A stretch of 64,000 nt of DNA, from positions 1,736,001 through 1,800,000 of the forward strand of contig NZ_CP009832.1 of assembly GCF_000959525.1 (NCBI RefSeq), written 5' to 3'. The notes beneath the pieces are model-generated. The model did not search any database and had not been told where the DNA came from. It worked only from the letters and a program-made list of their open reading frames with translations. The stretch is from Burkholderia multivorans ATCC BAA-247 (GTDB lineage Bacteria; Pseudomonadota; Gammaproteobacteria; Burkholderiales; Burkholderiaceae). The position numbers and the translations under genes are program-made. This document shows, piece after piece, positions 35,017 to 44,544 of this stretch (the first letter of the stretch is position 1; the number at the start of each line of letters is the position of its first letter).

Positions 35017-35733
35017 ATGGAGCAGGGCAAAGACCGGTCACTGGTCGCCAAAGTGATGGATGGACTTGTCACGGGTATCGTCGAGGACAAGTATGGCGGC
35101 ATCCTGCCGCCGCAGGACGTGCTATCGAAAGAGTTCGACGTGAGCCGCACGGTGATGCGTGAAGCATTGTCGATGTTGCTGGCGCGCGACATGCTCGACG
35201 TGCGTCCGAAAGTCGGCACGCGCGTGCGTCCGATGCGCGACTGGCGCATGATCGACGAAGACGTCGTCAGCTGGCGGTTCCGGGCGAAACCCGATCCGCA
35301 GTTCATGCGCGACGTCATCGAGTTCCGCATGCTGATCGAGCCGCGCGCCACCGCGCAGGCGGCCGTGCGTGCGACCGCGACCGACATCGCCGGCATCCGT
35401 GAGGCGTTCGAAGCGTTCAAGGTGCTGGAGCCCGGCGATCCCGGCTACGACACGGCGGACGAACTGCTGCATACGCGGATCGTGCAGGCGAGCGGCAACC
35501 AGTTCTTCCAGCAGATGGCGGCGATCGTGCGCGGCGCGGTGCGGCTCGTCAATCCGCGCGTCGTGCAGAAGGAAGGCGCGCATGAGGTCGCGGTGCAGGC
35601 GCATGCGCGCGTCGTCGACGCGATCGAGCGGCGCGATCCGCGCGAGGCGGAAGCCGCCGCGCTCGCGCTCATCGATTTCAGCGCGGACGAGATCTCGCGC
35701 GACTTCTCGGTCGAAGTGCCCGTGCGCGCGTGA
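35017..35733 (+). CDS. GntR-family (FadR subfamily) transcriptional regulator
   Basis: A 238-residue regulator. The N-terminal winged helix (LPPQDVLSKEFDVSRTVMRE) binds DNA. The C-terminal all-helical FCD domain (about residues 95-220) carries conserved Asp/His metal-ligand positions (DELLHTRIVQASGN, VQAHARVVDAI). The pattern is close to sugar-acid regulators such as DgoR. The oxidoreductase gene starts about 95 bp later on the same strand and could be a target. The ligand is unknown. Confidence 0.9.
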   Translation: MEQGKDRSLVAKVMDGLVTGIVEDKYGGILPPQDVLSKEFDVSRTVMREALSMLLARDMLDVRPKVGTRVRPMRDWRMIDEDVVSWRFRAKPDPQFMRDVIEFRMLIEPRATAQAAVRATATDIAGIREAFEAFKVLEPGDPGYDTADELLHTRIVQASGNQFFQQMAAIVRGAVRLVNPRVVQKEGAHEVAVQAHARVVDAIERRDPREAEAAALALIDFSADEISRDFSVEVPVRA

Positions 35734-35828
35734 GCGCGTTGCCGATCCGGATGCCGGCCCGCCGTTTATCATGACGGCCTGCCGGCGTCGTGCCGGCCGT
35801 TGCTCCACGACCGACACGGAAAATCCGG

Positions 35829-36815
35829 ATGAACGACCTCGACCAGCGCCCGGTGCGCTTCGGCATCATCGGCGCGGGCGGCATCGCGCGCCGCTTCGCC
35901 CAAAGCCTCGCGCACGTACCGGGCGCCGCGCTTGCCGGCGTATGGGCACGCCGCGCGGACGCGGCCGCCGCGTTCTGCGCGGCCTGCGGCGGTACGCCCG
36001 CGGCCAGCGTCGACGCGCTGCTCGCGTCCGACATCGATGCCGTCTACATCGCGACGCTACATGACAGCCACGCGCAGTACGCGCTCGCCGCGCTCGCGGC
36101 CGGCAAGGCCGTGCTCTGCGAAAAGCCCGCGACGCTGAACGCGGTGCAGCTCGATGCCGTGCTGCGCGCCGCACACGCCGCCGGGCGGCTGTTCATGGAA
36201 GCGATGAAGCCGCCGTTCTTTCCGCTCTACCGCCGGTTGCGCGCACATCTGAACGCCGATCCGATCGGCGAGATCCGGCTCGTGCGGGCAGGGTGCGCAT
36301 CGTCGACGGTGCCGGCCGAGCATTCGGTGTACCGGCTCGATCGTGCGGGCGGCGCGCTGCTCGATATCGGGATCTACGAAGCCTTTCTGGCCGTCGACTG
36401 GCTCGGGGCACCCGTCGACGTGCAGACGCTCGGCCGTCTCGGCCCGACCGGCGTCGACGTGTTCGCAAGCCTGAACAGCCGCCACGCGAACGGCGGCATC
36501 GCGCAGCTGTTCTGCGGGCTCGACGTGATGGGGCGCGGCGATGCGCTGATCGCGGCGGCCGGCGGCCACGTGACGATCCACGAGAAATGGTGGAATCCGG
36601 CGCGCGCGACGATTCGCTATGCAGACGGCCGCACGGTCGAACTCGATGCGCCGTTCGAAGGCGGCGGGCTCAACTATGAAACCGGGCACTTCTGCGAATT
36701 GCTGCGTGCCGGCGAGATCGAAAGCCCGATCGTCACGCATGCGCATTCGCGGCAGATGATCGCGATGACCGACGCGGCACGCGCCGCGCTCGGTGTCCGT
36801 TATCCGGACGAGTGA
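35829..36815 (+). CDS. Gfo/Idh/MocA-family oxidoreductase
   Basis: A 328-residue NAD(P)-dependent dehydrogenase. The N-terminal Rossmann fold opens with FGIIGAGGIARRFAQSL, followed by the conserved EKPATLNA segment (residues about 98-105) that contributes the catalytic Lys. The C-terminal sheet domain contains GGALLDIGIYEAFLAV. Such enzymes act on sugars, inositols or trans-dihydrodiols. It follows the GntR gene and may be controlled by it. The start at 35829 gives the usual spacing before the Rossmann motif; an upstream ATG is less likely. Confidence 0.87.
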   Translation: MNDLDQRPVRFGIIGAGGIARRFAQSLAHVPGAALAGVWARRADAAAAFCAACGGTPAASVDALLASDIDAVYIATLHDSHAQYALAALAAGKAVLCEKPATLNAVQLDAVLRAAHAAGRLFMEAMKPPFFPLYRRLRAHLNADPIGEIRLVRAGCASSTVPAEHSVYRLDRAGGALLDIGIYEAFLAVDWLGAPVDVQTLGRLGPTGVDVFASLNSRHANGGIAQLFCGLDVMGRGDALIAAAGGHVTIHEKWWNPARATIRYADGRTVELDAPFEGGGLNYETGHFCELLRAGEIESPIVTHAHSRQMIAMTDAARAALGVRYPDE

Positions 36816-36855
36816 CGGTGCGGCGCGCGGCGCAGCGCGTGCCGCGCGGCCGCGG

Positions 36856-37547
36856 TCAGTGCCGTGCCGGCAGCGACAGGCGCTTCTCGTACCAGCGCTG
36901 CACCCACTCGAGGATCTGGCATAGCACCCAGTAGATGGCCGCGGCCGCGAGATAGAGCGGCAGCGGCTGATAGGTCGCGGCGATCATTTCCTGCGCGCTG
37001 CGCAGCAGCTCGGTCACGGTGATGACGGACACGAGCGAGGTGTCCTTGATCAGGCTGATCAGGCTGTTCGACAGGCTCGGCACCGCGATGCGCAGGGCCT
37101 GCGGTCCGATCACGTAGCGCAGCGTCTGCCCCCACGACAGCCCGAGACTGTACGCGGCGAGCCACTGGCCGCGCGCAATCCCGTTGATTGCGCCGCGCAT
37201 GCTTTCGGACATGTACGCGGCGACGTTCGCGGACAGCGCGATCACGCCGGCCGGCGTCGGATCGAGCGAGATGCCGAGGCTCGGCAGGCCGTAGTAGATC
37301 ACGAAGATTTGCACGAGCAGCGGCGTGCCGCGCATCAGGCTGACGTAGGCGCGCGCGAGCCACGCCAGCGCATTGACCCAGATGCGCTCGAAGCCTTCCA
37401 GCGGTTCGCCTTGCCGGATGCCCATCATCGCCAGGACGACGGCGCCGAGCAGGCCGAACACCATCGACAGCACGGCGACTTGACGGTCAGAACGGCGCCC
37501 TGGGCGAGCACCGGCAGCGATTGGACGAGCAGGGACGTGGTCGACAT
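36856..37547 (-). pseudogene. Amino-acid ABC transporter permease with a one-base frameshift
   Basis: The sequence encodes a His/Glu/Gln/Arg/opine-type permease (about 230 residues) with helices and the cytoplasmic EAA-like loop (GLSWGQTLRYVIGPQALR). The natural start is ATG at 37547, giving MSTTSLLVQSLPVLAQGAVL and then TVK. At about 37,478 one base is missing: the expected Phe codon after TVK is short by one, and the frame resumes as AVLSMVFGLLGAVV. The length of 692 bp is one short of a multiple of three. It may be a real inactivating mutation or a sequencing error. The downstream partner is the binding protein (37676-38470); no ATPase gene is adjacent. Confidence 0.85.
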
Positions 37548-37603
37548 GGAGTACGGAACGGATGCGTGCGCGAAAGCGCAATCATAAACCGGACGAATAA
37601 AAC

Positions 37604-37635
37604 AAAGGGCGGCATCGTTGCAGATGCCGCCCTTG
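37604..37635 (-). terminator. Attenuating hairpin between binding protein and permease
   Basis: On the minus strand AAGGGCGGCATC and GATGCCGCCCTT pair perfectly and are followed by a T-rich tract. Its place between the binding-protein and permease genes fits partial termination that keeps binding-protein mRNA in excess. Confidence 0.75.
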
Positions 37636-37675
37636 TCGGTCCGCCGTCAGGCGGCGCGTGGAGGCCGGAGGGCGC

Positions 37676-38470
37676 TTACTTCAGCGGCTTCGTCACGTCG
37701 ATGCCGAACCACTTGTCCGAGATCTTCGTGAACGTGCCGTCGGCTTCGAGCTGCGTCATCGCGTCGTCGATCGCCTTCTGGAACTTCGGGTTGCCCTTCT
37801 TGAACGGAATGCCCGACGGATTCGCCGAGCCGACGTTCGCGCCCGGGCGCAGCGGCAGCTGCGAATTCTTCGTCAGGTACGCGAGCATCAGGCGGTCGTT
37901 GAGTGCCGCGTCGAGACGGCCGGCCGCGAGGTCGCGCAGATACTCGGGCGCGCCCGGATACGTCTTCACGTCGATGCCCGGCACCGACTTCGCCATGTCC
38001 ATGTAGTTCGTGCCGAGCGCGACGCCGAGCTTCTTGCCCTTCAGGTCTTCGAGCGACTTGAACTGGCGCGTGTCGTCCTTGCGCTGGATCAGCTGCGCGG
38101 ACGAATACGTATAAGCCGGCGAGAAGTCGAGCGTTTCCTTGCGCTTGTCGGTGATGCCGACCTGGTTGACGATCACGTCGAACTTGCCGGCCTGCAGGCC
38201 GGCGATGATGCCGCTCCATTCGGTCGTCACGAATTCCGGCTTCACGCCGAGCTTCGCGGCGACGGCCTTCGCGATGTCGACGTCGAAGCCGACGAGCTCG
38301 CCTTGCGGATTCTTGGAGTTGAACGGCGGGAACGTGCCCTCGAGGCCGATCCGCAGCGTGCCGCGTTGTTTGACCTGGTCGAGGAGGTCGGCCGCATGCG
38401 CGGTCGCGGCGGCGAACGACGTGCCGATCAGACCGGCAACCAGCAGCTTCTTCAGCAGCGCAAATTTCAT
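37676..38470 (-). CDS. Amino-acid ABC transporter periplasmic binding protein
   Basis: A 264-residue type-3 solute-binding protein. A signal peptide (LLKKLLVAGLIGTSFAAATA) is followed by RGTLRIGLEGTFPPFNSKN, the ligand-binding GFDVDIAKAVAAKLG and KFDVIVNQVGITDKRKETL, the standard marks of polar amino-acid receptors, closest in pattern to cystine/FliY-type proteins. The start at 38470 follows GGAAGC and gives a proper signal peptide; an upstream ATG would not. It heads a two-gene operon with the frameshifted permease. Confidence 0.9.
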   Translation of the reverse strand: MKFALLKKLLVAGLIGTSFAAATAHAADLLDQVKQRGTLRIGLEGTFPPFNSKNPQGELVGFDVDIAKAVAAKLGVKPEFVTTEWSGIIAGLQAGKFDVIVNQVGITDKRKETLDFSPAYTYSSAQLIQRKDDTRQFKSLEDLKGKKLGVALGTNYMDMAKSVPGIDVKTYPGAPEYLRDLAAGRLDAALNDRLMLAYLTKNSQLPLRPGANVGSANPSGIPFKKGNPKFQKAIDDAMTQLEADGTFTKISDKWFGIDVTKPLK

Positions 38471-38571
38471 CGTGTGAGCTTCCTTGCCCCGGCGGGGCTC
38501 ATGATCTGACAATGGCGTCGATCATAGCAAAAATACAATCGACGTCAAAATATCGTTTGTTTATGCCTATA

Positions 38572-39609
38572 TTACGCGGCACGCTCGCGCGCGATCGCCT
38601 TCACGCATTCGGCCACGAGCGCAGGGCCGCGATAGATGAAGCCGGTATAGAGCTGGACGAGCGATGCGCCGGCCGCGAGCTTCGCGCGCGCGTCATCGCC
38701 CGAGAAAATGCCGCCGACGCCGATGATCGGCACCGCGCTGCCGACTTCCGCGTGCAGTTTGCGGATCACCTCGTTCGACGCATCGAACACCGGGCGGCCC
38801 GACAGCCCGCCCGCTTCGTCCGCGTGCGGCAGGCCTTGCACGGCGGCGCGCGACAACGTCGTGTTGGTCGCGATCACCGCTTCGATCTTGTGGCGCAGCA
38901 GCGTATCGGCGATCGCCTTGACCTGTTCGTCGTCGAGATCGGGCGCGATCTTCAGCGCGAGCGGCACGAGCTTGCCGTGCAGGTCGGCCAGACGCTGCTG
39001 CTTGTCCTTCAGTGCAGCGAGCAGCGCGTCGAGTTCGCCCGCGCCCTGCAGCTGGCGCAGGTTCTTCGTGTTCGGCGACGAAATGTTGATCGTCACGTAG
39101 CTCGCGAACGGGTAGACGCGCTCGAGGCAGTACAGATAGTCGTCGGCGGCGCGCTCGATCGGCGTGTCGGCATTCTTGCCGATGTTCAGGCCGAGGATGC
39201 CGCGATAGCGCGCGGCCTGCACGTTCTTCACGAACTGGTCGACGCCGTGGTTGTTGAAGCCCATCCGGTTGATCAGCGCCTCGGCCTGCGGCAGGCGGAA
39301 CATCCGCGGGCGCGGATTGCCGGGCTGCGCGCGCGGCGTGACCGTGCCGACCTCGATGAAGCCGAAACCGAGTGCCGCGAGGCCGTCGATGGCCGCGCCG
39401 TCCTTGTCGAGACCGGCCGCCAGGCCGACCGGGTTGCGGAACGTGAGGCCCATCACCGTACGCGGCGCGTCGGGCACGCGCGCCGACAGCGCGCAGGCGA
39501 GGCCCGTGCGGCCGGCGGCGCCGAGCGCGCGCAGCGTGAGGTGGTGAGCGTCTTCCGCATCCATCTTGAACAGGGATGCGCGGGCCAGCGGATAGAGGGA
39601 ACTGAACAC
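38572..39609 (-). CDS. pyrD: Dihydroorotate dehydrogenase (quinone), class 2
   Basis: A 345-residue membrane-associated flavoenzyme, fourth step of pyrimidine synthesis, passing electrons to quinone. The N-terminal amphipathic helix ([20 protein letters not shown]) marks class 2. FMN and active-site stretches include [33 protein letters not shown] with the catalytic Ser, and [13 protein letters not shown]. The start is taken as GTG at 39609, which gives the family-usual FSSLYPLA opening; an in-frame TTG at 39642 is possible. Same strand as bpt, aat and the NUDIX gene. Confidence 0.95.
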   Translation of the reverse strand: MFSSLYPLARASLFKMDAEDAHHLTLRALGAAGRTGLACALSARVPDAPRTVMGLTFRNPVGLAAGLDKDGAAIDGLAALGFGFIEVGTVTPRAQPGNPRPRMFRLPQAEALINRMGFNNHGVDQFVKNVQAARYRGILGLNIGKNADTPIERAADDYLYCLERVYPFASYVTINISSPNTKNLRQLQGAGELDALLAALKDKQQRLADLHGKLVPLALKIAPDLDDEQVKAIADTLLRHKIEAVIATNTTLSRAAVQGLPHADEAGGLSGRPVFDASNEVIRKLHAEVGSAVPIIGVGGIFSGDDARAKLAAGASLVQLYTGFIYRGPALVAECVKAIARERAA

Positions 39610-39753
39610 GGGAATTGGGCGGACAGCCGGAATGAATGACAACCCGCTATTTTACCGGGAGTTGTGCGGCAGAGGCGGGCTTTGGTCCGGCGTGCTCGCG
39701 CGCCGCGATCTTTGCGCGCTGTCCCGTGCGCAAGCGGCGGCGCCGCGTACCGC

Positions 39754-40584
39754 TCACACCGAGCCGGTGTGACCGCCGGGCAGCGGCGCGCGCGCGAGTG
39801 CGGCGTCGACGGGCGGCAGATCGACGCGCGCCGGGTCGAGCACCTTCCAGCGGCCGTCGATGAGTCCTTCGAGCGGATGGAAGTTGGCCTTGTACGCCAT
39901 CTTCGGGCTTTCGCGGATCCAGTAGCCGAGATAGACGTACGGCAGGCCGAGGCTCTTGGCCTGTTCGATCTGCCAGAGGATGTTGTACGTGCCGTAGCTC
40001 GTGTGCGGATCGTCGGGCTCGAAGAACGTGTAGACCGACGAGAGCCCGTCGCCGAGGATGTCGATCATGCTCACCATCCGCAGCTTGCCGGGCTCGCCGT
40101 CCGGCGCATCGGGATCGCGGAATTCGACGAGGCGCGAATTGATCCGGCTTTGCAGCAGGAACTGCTCGTACTGGTCGCGGCTGTCGCGGTCCATGCCGCC
40201 GCCCGCGTGGCGCGCCGACTGATAGCGCATGTAGAGCGCGTAGTGATCTTCGTCGTAGTGCAGCGGCGATACGGTCGCGACGAGCGCGCGATGCCGCTTC
40301 CACATCCGGCGCTGCGTGCGCGACGGCGCGAACGCGGCGACCGGCACGCGAACCGGCACGCAGGCGCGGCAGCCGTCGCAGTACGGCCGATAGGTGAACA
40401 CGCCCGAGCGGCGAAAGCCGGCCTTCACGAGCTCGGTGTAGATGTCGGAGTTGATCAGATGGCTCGGCGTCGCGACTTGCGAGCGCGCGATACGGCCGTC
40501 CAGATAGCTGCACGGATAGGGCGCCGTTGCATAGAATTGCAGCGCCGAAAGCGGTGAAAGCGGCAGCTCAGTCGGGTGAGTCAT
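39754..40584 (-). CDS. bpt: Aspartate/glutamate leucyltransferase
   Basis: A 276-residue N-end-rule enzyme that adds Leu from Leu-tRNA to N-terminal Asp or Glu, marking proteins for ClpSAP. The Cys pair in [15 protein letters not shown] near residue 70, YRPYCDG, and [20 protein letters not shown] near the end are family signatures shared with eukaryotic arginyltransferases; the bacterial form with this length is Bpt. The start of aat's partner gene is 33 bp upstream, so bpt and aat, the two leucyl-transferases, form one operon. Confidence 0.93.
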   Translation of the reverse strand: MTHPTELPLSPLSALQFYATAPYPCSYLDGRIARSQVATPSHLINSDIYTELVKAGFRRSGVFTYRPYCDGCRACVPVRVPVAAFAPSRTQRRMWKRHRALVATVSPLHYDEDHYALYMRYQSARHAGGGMDRDSRDQYEQFLLQSRINSRLVEFRDPDAPDGEPGKLRMVSMIDILGDGLSSVYTFFEPDDPHTSYGTYNILWQIEQAKSLGLPYVYLGYWIRESPKMAYKANFHPLEGLIDGRWKVLDPARVDLPPVDAALARAPLPGGHTGSV

Positions 40585-40617
40585 GGGCAGCTCTCGATGC
40601 AGGGATGGAGTGCCGCG

Positions 40618-41382
40618 CTAGCGCTCGATCCCGGAAGGGGCCGCCGGCTCGGTGCGGCCCGTCAGCGCGGCGAGCACGCGCTTGTCGAACTGCCACGGAA
40701 TCGGCGGTTCGGCCACCGCGCGGCGCACGTGAGCGACAAAGGCCTTGCGTGCGATCTCGCGGCCGCCGAGCGACGCTAGATGCGACGTATTCTGCTGGCA
40801 GTCTATCATCTCCAGCCCGTGCTCGCGAAGGTGGGCGACGAGCGCGGCCAGCGCGATCTTCGAGGCGTCGGTGACGTCCGCATACATCGACTCGCCGAAG
40901 AACATCTGCCCGAACGCGACGCCGTACAGCCCGCCGACGCGCCGTCCGTCGTGCCAGGTCTCGATGCTGTGCGCATTGCCGGAGCGATAAAGCGACGTGT
41001 ACGCGTCGATGATCTCGGCCGTGATCCACGTGCCGCGCTGCCCGCGGCGCGGCGCCTGCGCGCACGCACGCATCACGCCGCGGAAGTCGTGATCGACGCG
41101 CACTTCCCATGCGGGATCGCGCAGCACGCGCTTGAGCGTCTTCTTCAGCGACGGCGATACCTTGAACTCGTCCGGCACGAGGATCATCCGCGGGTCGGGG
41201 CTCCACCACAGCACGGGCTGGCCGTCCGAATACCACGGGAAAATGCCGCGCAGATACGCGTCGATGAGCCGCGACGGCAGCAGATCGGCGCTCGCGGCAA
41301 GCAGGCCCGGCGCGCCGGTCGCAGGTCCGAGCGCGCGTTCGACGGGCGGAAACGGATCGTCCGGGCCGAGCCAGGGAACCAT
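40618..41382 (-). CDS. aat: Leucyl/phenylalanyl-tRNA-protein transferase
   Basis: A 254-residue cytosolic enzyme that attaches Leu or Phe to proteins with N-terminal Arg or Lys, making them ClpS substrates. The diagnostic block [20 protein letters not shown], then [16 protein letters not shown] and [17 protein letters not shown], are all present. The start at 41382 ([13 protein letters not shown]) is the normal family start. It sits between the NUDIX gene and bpt, each gap under 40 bp, so all three are probably co-transcribed. Confidence 0.96.
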   Translation of the reverse strand: MVPWLGPDDPFPPVERALGPATGAPGLLAASADLLPSRLIDAYLRGIFPWYSDGQPVLWWSPDPRMILVPDEFKVSPSLKKTLKRVLRDPAWEVRVDHDFRGVMRACAQAPRRGQRGTWITAEIIDAYTSLYRSGNAHSIETWHDGRRVGGLYGVAFGQMFFGESMYADVTDASKIALAALVAHLREHGLEMIDCQQNTSHLASLGGREIARKAFVAHVRRAVAEPPIPWQFDKRVLAALTGRTEPAAPSGIER

Positions 41383-41390
41383 GGGCCGAT

Positions 41391-41936
41391 TCAGCCGTTG
41401 CGCAGCGAGCGGAAGATGTCGCCGGTGTGTACGCCGTAGTCGCCGGTCGCGCGATCGGCGAAGAAGAAGCGCAGCGTCTGGCTGACCGTCGGGAACGCGA
41501 TCTCGTCCCACGGGATGTCGGCTTCGTCGAACAGCTTGACCTCGAGGCTTTCCTCGCCGGCCTCGAATTCCGGATCGACGAGCCGCGCCAGATAGAACAG
41601 ATGCACCTGGTGCACGTGCGGCACGTTCAGCAGCGTGAACAGGTTCTGCACCTCGACGCGCGCGCCGGCTTCCTCGAGCGTTTCGCGCGCGGCCGCCTCG
41701 GCGGTCGTTTCGCCCATCTCCATGAAGCCCGCGGGCAGCGTCCAGAATCCGTAGCGCGGTTCGATCGCACGGCGGCACAGCAGCACCTGTTCGCCCCATA
41801 CCGGCACCGTGCCGACGACGTTGCGCGGATTCTGATAATGGATCGTGCCGCAGTGATCGCAGACGAAGCGCTCGCGGTTGTCGCCCTGAGGGATGCGCGC
41901 GATGACTTCGTGGCCGCAGACGGAGCAGAATTTCAT
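41391..41936 (-). CDS. NUDIX hydrolase with N-terminal zinc ribbon
   Basis: A 181-residue protein. The first 35 residues are a zinc ribbon with two cysteine pairs (CSVCG and CDHCG). From about residue 75 comes the Nudix box ([13 protein letters not shown], then RETLEEAGA), the metal and diphosphate site. This layout is seen in NudC-like and related nucleoside-diphosphate hydrolases, but at 181 residues it is shorter than NAD pyrophosphatase/decapping NudC, so the substrate is uncertain. First gene of the run with aat and bpt; tRNA-fMet lies upstream on the same strand. Confidence 0.88.
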   Translation of the reverse strand: MKFCSVCGHEVIARIPQGDNRERFVCDHCGTIHYQNPRNVVGTVPVWGEQVLLCRRAIEPRYGFWTLPAGFMEMGETTAEAAARETLEEAGARVEVQNLFTLLNVPHVHQVHLFYLARLVDPEFEAGEESLEVKLFDEADIPWDEIAFPTVSQTLRFFFADRATGDYGVHTGDIFRSLRNG

Positions 41937-42051
41937 GTCGAATGGAAGGGACGAGGTGATTGCGAGTGTATCACCGGGGCGGCGCATTCTCGAACGCGCG
42001 CATCGGGCGCGCGGCGGTGCGCGCGCGACGGACCGAAACCGCACGGAAAAC

Positions 42052-42078
42052 AAAAAGCCCGGCGCTGGGCCGGGCTTT
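42052..42078 (-). terminator. Terminator of tRNA-fMet
   Basis: Perfect 9-bp stem AAAGCCCGG/CCGGGCTTT with 7-nt loop; on the minus strand it is followed by a T-run. It lies 20 nt behind the tRNA. Confidence 0.85.
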
Positions 42079-42097
42079 CTGCGGAAATCGGGACGCT

Positions 42098-42174
<77 letters not shown>

Positions 42175-42190
42175 TCCGTCGAAAGATTGA

Positions 42191-42219
42191 ATTATAAGGA
42201 GTAACCCGAGCGCGCGCAA
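42191..42219 (-). promoter_or_regulatory. Promoter of tRNA-fMet
   Basis: Minus strand: TTGCGC (42219-42214), 17-bp spacer, TATAAT (42196-42191). The -10 box is 16 nt ahead of the mature 5' end plus a short leader. Confidence 0.8.
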
Positions 42220-42369
42220 GCACTTTGTGAGAATCGCGTTCGAAAGGCGGCCGGGGTCGGGACGCGCGACGCGTGCGCTAGAATCGAGCGGTTTGTGTCG
42301 TCACTCCGGCAGCGGAGCCCGCGATCGCCGCGGCGCCGTTGCGATTCTCATTACAGCATCGACGGATTC

Positions 42370-42867
42370 ATGGACATCGCTCACGATCTGCAATCGATCG
42401 GCGCGCAGGAACAGGCGCTCGTGTTTCCCCACTTCGATCCGGCGCGCGCGTGGGCGCTCGGCAACCGCATGCATGCGCTCGCCGCGTCGCGCGGGCACGC
42501 GGTCGCGATCGACATCGTCACGTTCGGGCACCCGCTGTTCTTCTCGGCGCTGCCCGGCGCCACGCCGGACAACGCCGACTGGGTGCGCCGCAAGCGCAAC
42601 GTCGTCGCGCATTTCCGCCGCAGTTCTTATGCGATCGGGCTGCGCATGCAGCAGGCCGGCACGACGCTCGCCGACAAGCACGGCCTGCCGCTCGCCGAAT
42701 ACGCGCCGCACGGGGGCGCGTTTCCGCTGACCGTCGCGGGTGCCGGCGTGATTGGCTCGGTCACGGTGTCGGGACTGCCGCAACGGCTCGATCATGAATT
42801 CGTCGTCGAAACGCTGTGCGCGGAGCTCGGTCAGGACTACGGCGTGCTGGCGCTCGCGAGGAGCTGA
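42370..42867 (+). CDS. UPF0303 / HbpS-like haem-degrading domain protein
   Basis: A 165-residue protein of the UPF0303 (DUF336-related) family: [33 protein letters not shown] and [19 protein letters not shown] are characteristic. The fold is that of HbpS, a haem-binding/degrading sensor partner in actinomycetes, but members in proteobacteria lack assigned functions. The start at 42370 gives the usual N-terminus. The SMR gene follows after 3 bp, so they are co-transcribed. Confidence 0.85.
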   Translation: MDIAHDLQSIGAQEQALVFPHFDPARAWALGNRMHALAASRGHAVAIDIVTFGHPLFFSALPGATPDNADWVRRKRNVVAHFRRSSYAIGLRMQQAGTTLADKHGLPLAEYAPHGGAFPLTVAGAGVIGSVTVSGLPQRLDHEFVVETLCAELGQDYGVLALARS

Positions 42868-42870
42868 ACG

Positions 42871-43209
42871 ATGCAGCTGCCCGGATACGCCTGGCTCGCG
42901 ATCGCGATCGTCGCGGAAGTGATCGGCACGTCGGCGCTGCGCGCGGCGGACGGCTTCACGCGCTTCTGGCCGTCTGCGCTCGTCGTCGCCGGTTACGGCG
43001 TCGCGTTCTACTGCCTGTCGCTGACATTGCGCACGATGCCGGTCGGCATCATCTATGCGGTGTGGTCGGGCGCGGGCATCGTGCTGATCACGCTCGTCGC
43101 GATGCTGCTGTACCGTCAGGTGCCCGACCTGCCGGCGGTGATCGGCCTCGGCCTGATCATCTCGGGCGTCGTGGTGCTGAACCTGTTCTCGAAGATGCAG
43201 GCGCACTGA
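42871..43209 (+). CDS. Small multidrug resistance (SMR/EmrE-type) transporter
   Basis: A 112-residue protein with four membrane helices, the SMR size. The essential Glu of helix 1 is present in AIVAEVIGTSAL (Glu16), with conserved YAVWSGAGIVLI in helix 3. SMR dimers exchange protons for cationic compounds or guanidinium. Directly behind UPF0303; the enoyl-CoA hydratase-like gene starts 33 bp later. Confidence 0.93.
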   Translation: MQLPGYAWLAIAIVAEVIGTSALRAADGFTRFWPSALVVAGYGVAFYCLSLTLRTMPVGIIYAVWSGAGIVLITLVAMLLYRQVPDLPAVIGLGLIISGVVVLNLFSKMQAH

Positions 43210-43242
43210 ACGTGCGCACGATTGCCCGATAGATAGACGCTC

Positions 43243-44391
43243 ATGACCGACACCGCTTCCGTTTCTCCCGAATCCGCCCAGCCCGACGTGCGTGCGTATG
43301 TTGCGAACCGCATCGGCTTTCTCGAACTGAACCGGCCGAAGGCGCTGAACGCGCTGTCCGTCGCGATGATCCGCACGATGCAGCAGGCGCTCGATGCGTG
43401 GCGCGACGATCCGGACGTCGTCGCGGTCGTCGTGCACAGCCCGCATCCGCGCGCGTTCTGCGCGGGCGGCGACGTACGGTTCTTCCATGAAGCATGGCAG
43501 CGCGGCGACCGCGACGCGGTCGACACGTTCTTCATCGAGGAATACACGCTCAACCACGCGATCTTCACCTATCCGAAGCCGTACATCGCGCTGATGCACG
43601 GCGTCGTGATGGGCGGCGGGATGGGGATCTCGCAGGCCGCGCGGCATACGGGCGGCCTGCGCGTCGTCACCGATTCGACGAAGATGGCGATGCCCGAAAC
43701 CCGCATCGGACTGTTCCCGGACGTCGGGATGAGCTGGTTCCTGGCCCGTACGCCGGGCATGATCGGCCGCTACCTCGCGGTGACGGGCGCGACGCTCGAC
43801 GCGGCCGGCGCGTTGGCCGCGCAGCTTGCCGACGTCTACGTGCCCGACGCCGCGTTGCCGGCGCTGATCGACGCGCTGAAGGGCACGCGCTTCGACGACG
43901 GGGCGCAGGCGGTCGCGTGCGTCGCCGATGCGGCGGCCGCGCACAAGGTCGTACCGACGCCGGATACCTCGGCGCTCGCCGATGCGCGCGCCGGCATCGA
44001 TCGGCATTTCGCGCAGCCCGACATCGGCGCGATCGTCGCGTCGCTCGAGGCGGAGCAGGACTGCGCGGCCGTCGACGGCTGGGTCGAGAAGGCGACGCAT
44101 GCGATGCGCAGCGAGCTGTCGCCGCTGTCGATGGCCGTGTCGCTCGAAGTCGTCGACCGCGCGCGCGGCGCGACGATGGCCGAATGCCTGCGACGCGATC
44201 TCGATCTCACGCGCTCGACGTTCGCGCGCGGCGACGTGATCGAGGGCGTGCGTGCACTGATCGTCGACAAGGATCACCAGCCGGCATGGCGGTTCAAGTC
44301 GATCGCCGACGTCGATCGCGCGGACGTGCTCGCGATGTTCGACAGCCCGTGGACGCCCGACACGCATCCGCTGCGTCATCTGAAGGACTGA
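43243..44391 (+). CDS. 3-hydroxyisobutyryl-CoA hydrolase / enoyl-CoA hydratase family
   Basis: A 382-residue crotonase-fold enzyme. The oxyanion sequence FCAGGDVRFFHEAW and VMGGGMGISQAARH, followed by AMPETRIGLFPDVGMSWFLA with the Glu and Asp seen in HIBCH, together with the extra C-terminal about 100 residues, separate it from plain enoyl-CoA hydratases (about 260). It hydrolyses 3-hydroxyisobutyryl-CoA in valine breakdown. Ends 35 bp before a strong terminator. Confidence 0.88.
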   Translation: MTDTASVSPESAQPDVRAYVANRIGFLELNRPKALNALSVAMIRTMQQALDAWRDDPDVVAVVVHSPHPRAFCAGGDVRFFHEAWQRGDRDAVDTFFIEEYTLNHAIFTYPKPYIALMHGVVMGGGMGISQAARHTGGLRVVTDSTKMAMPETRIGLFPDVGMSWFLARTPGMIGRYLAVTGATLDAAGALAAQLADVYVPDAALPALIDALKGTRFDDGAQAVACVADAAAAHKVVPTPDTSALADARAGIDRHFAQPDIGAIVASLEAEQDCAAVDGWVEKATHAMRSELSPLSMAVSLEVVDRARGATMAECLRRDLDLTRSTFARGDVIEGVRALIVDKDHQPAWRFKSIADVDRADVLAMFDSPWTPDTHPLRHLKD

Positions 44392-44426
44392 ATGCGCGGT
44401 GCCGCGCGAAGCGGCGTATCGAAATG

Positions 44427-44458
44427 AAAAGGCCGCCTGTCGATGCAGGCGGCCTTTT
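44427..44458. terminator. Bidirectional terminator between convergent genes
   Basis: Perfect 13-bp stem AAAAGGCCGCCTG/CAGGCGGCCTTTT with a 6-nt loop. It serves the hydrolase gene on the plus strand and the membrane-protein gene on the minus strand. Confidence 0.88.
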
Positions 44459-44465
44459 CGTTGGC

Positions 44466-44527
44466 GGGCGCTCGAACGCGCGGTATGTCGTTTGGCGACT
44501 GGCGGCCGACGGGCGCTCGAACGCGCG
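44466..44527 (+). repeat. Two 17-bp direct repeats behind the terminator
   Basis: GGGCGCTCGAACGCGCG occurs at 44466-44482 and 44511-44527, 45 bp apart, with related filler between. Short local duplication; no function can be read from it. Confidence 0.6.
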
Positions 44528-44544
44528 CGGCCGTGCTTGGCCGA

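Noticed and set aside
44466-44527. Two 17-bp repeats taken as the start of a CRISPR or iteron array
   Set aside because: Only two copies and no regular spacing or cas/rep genes.
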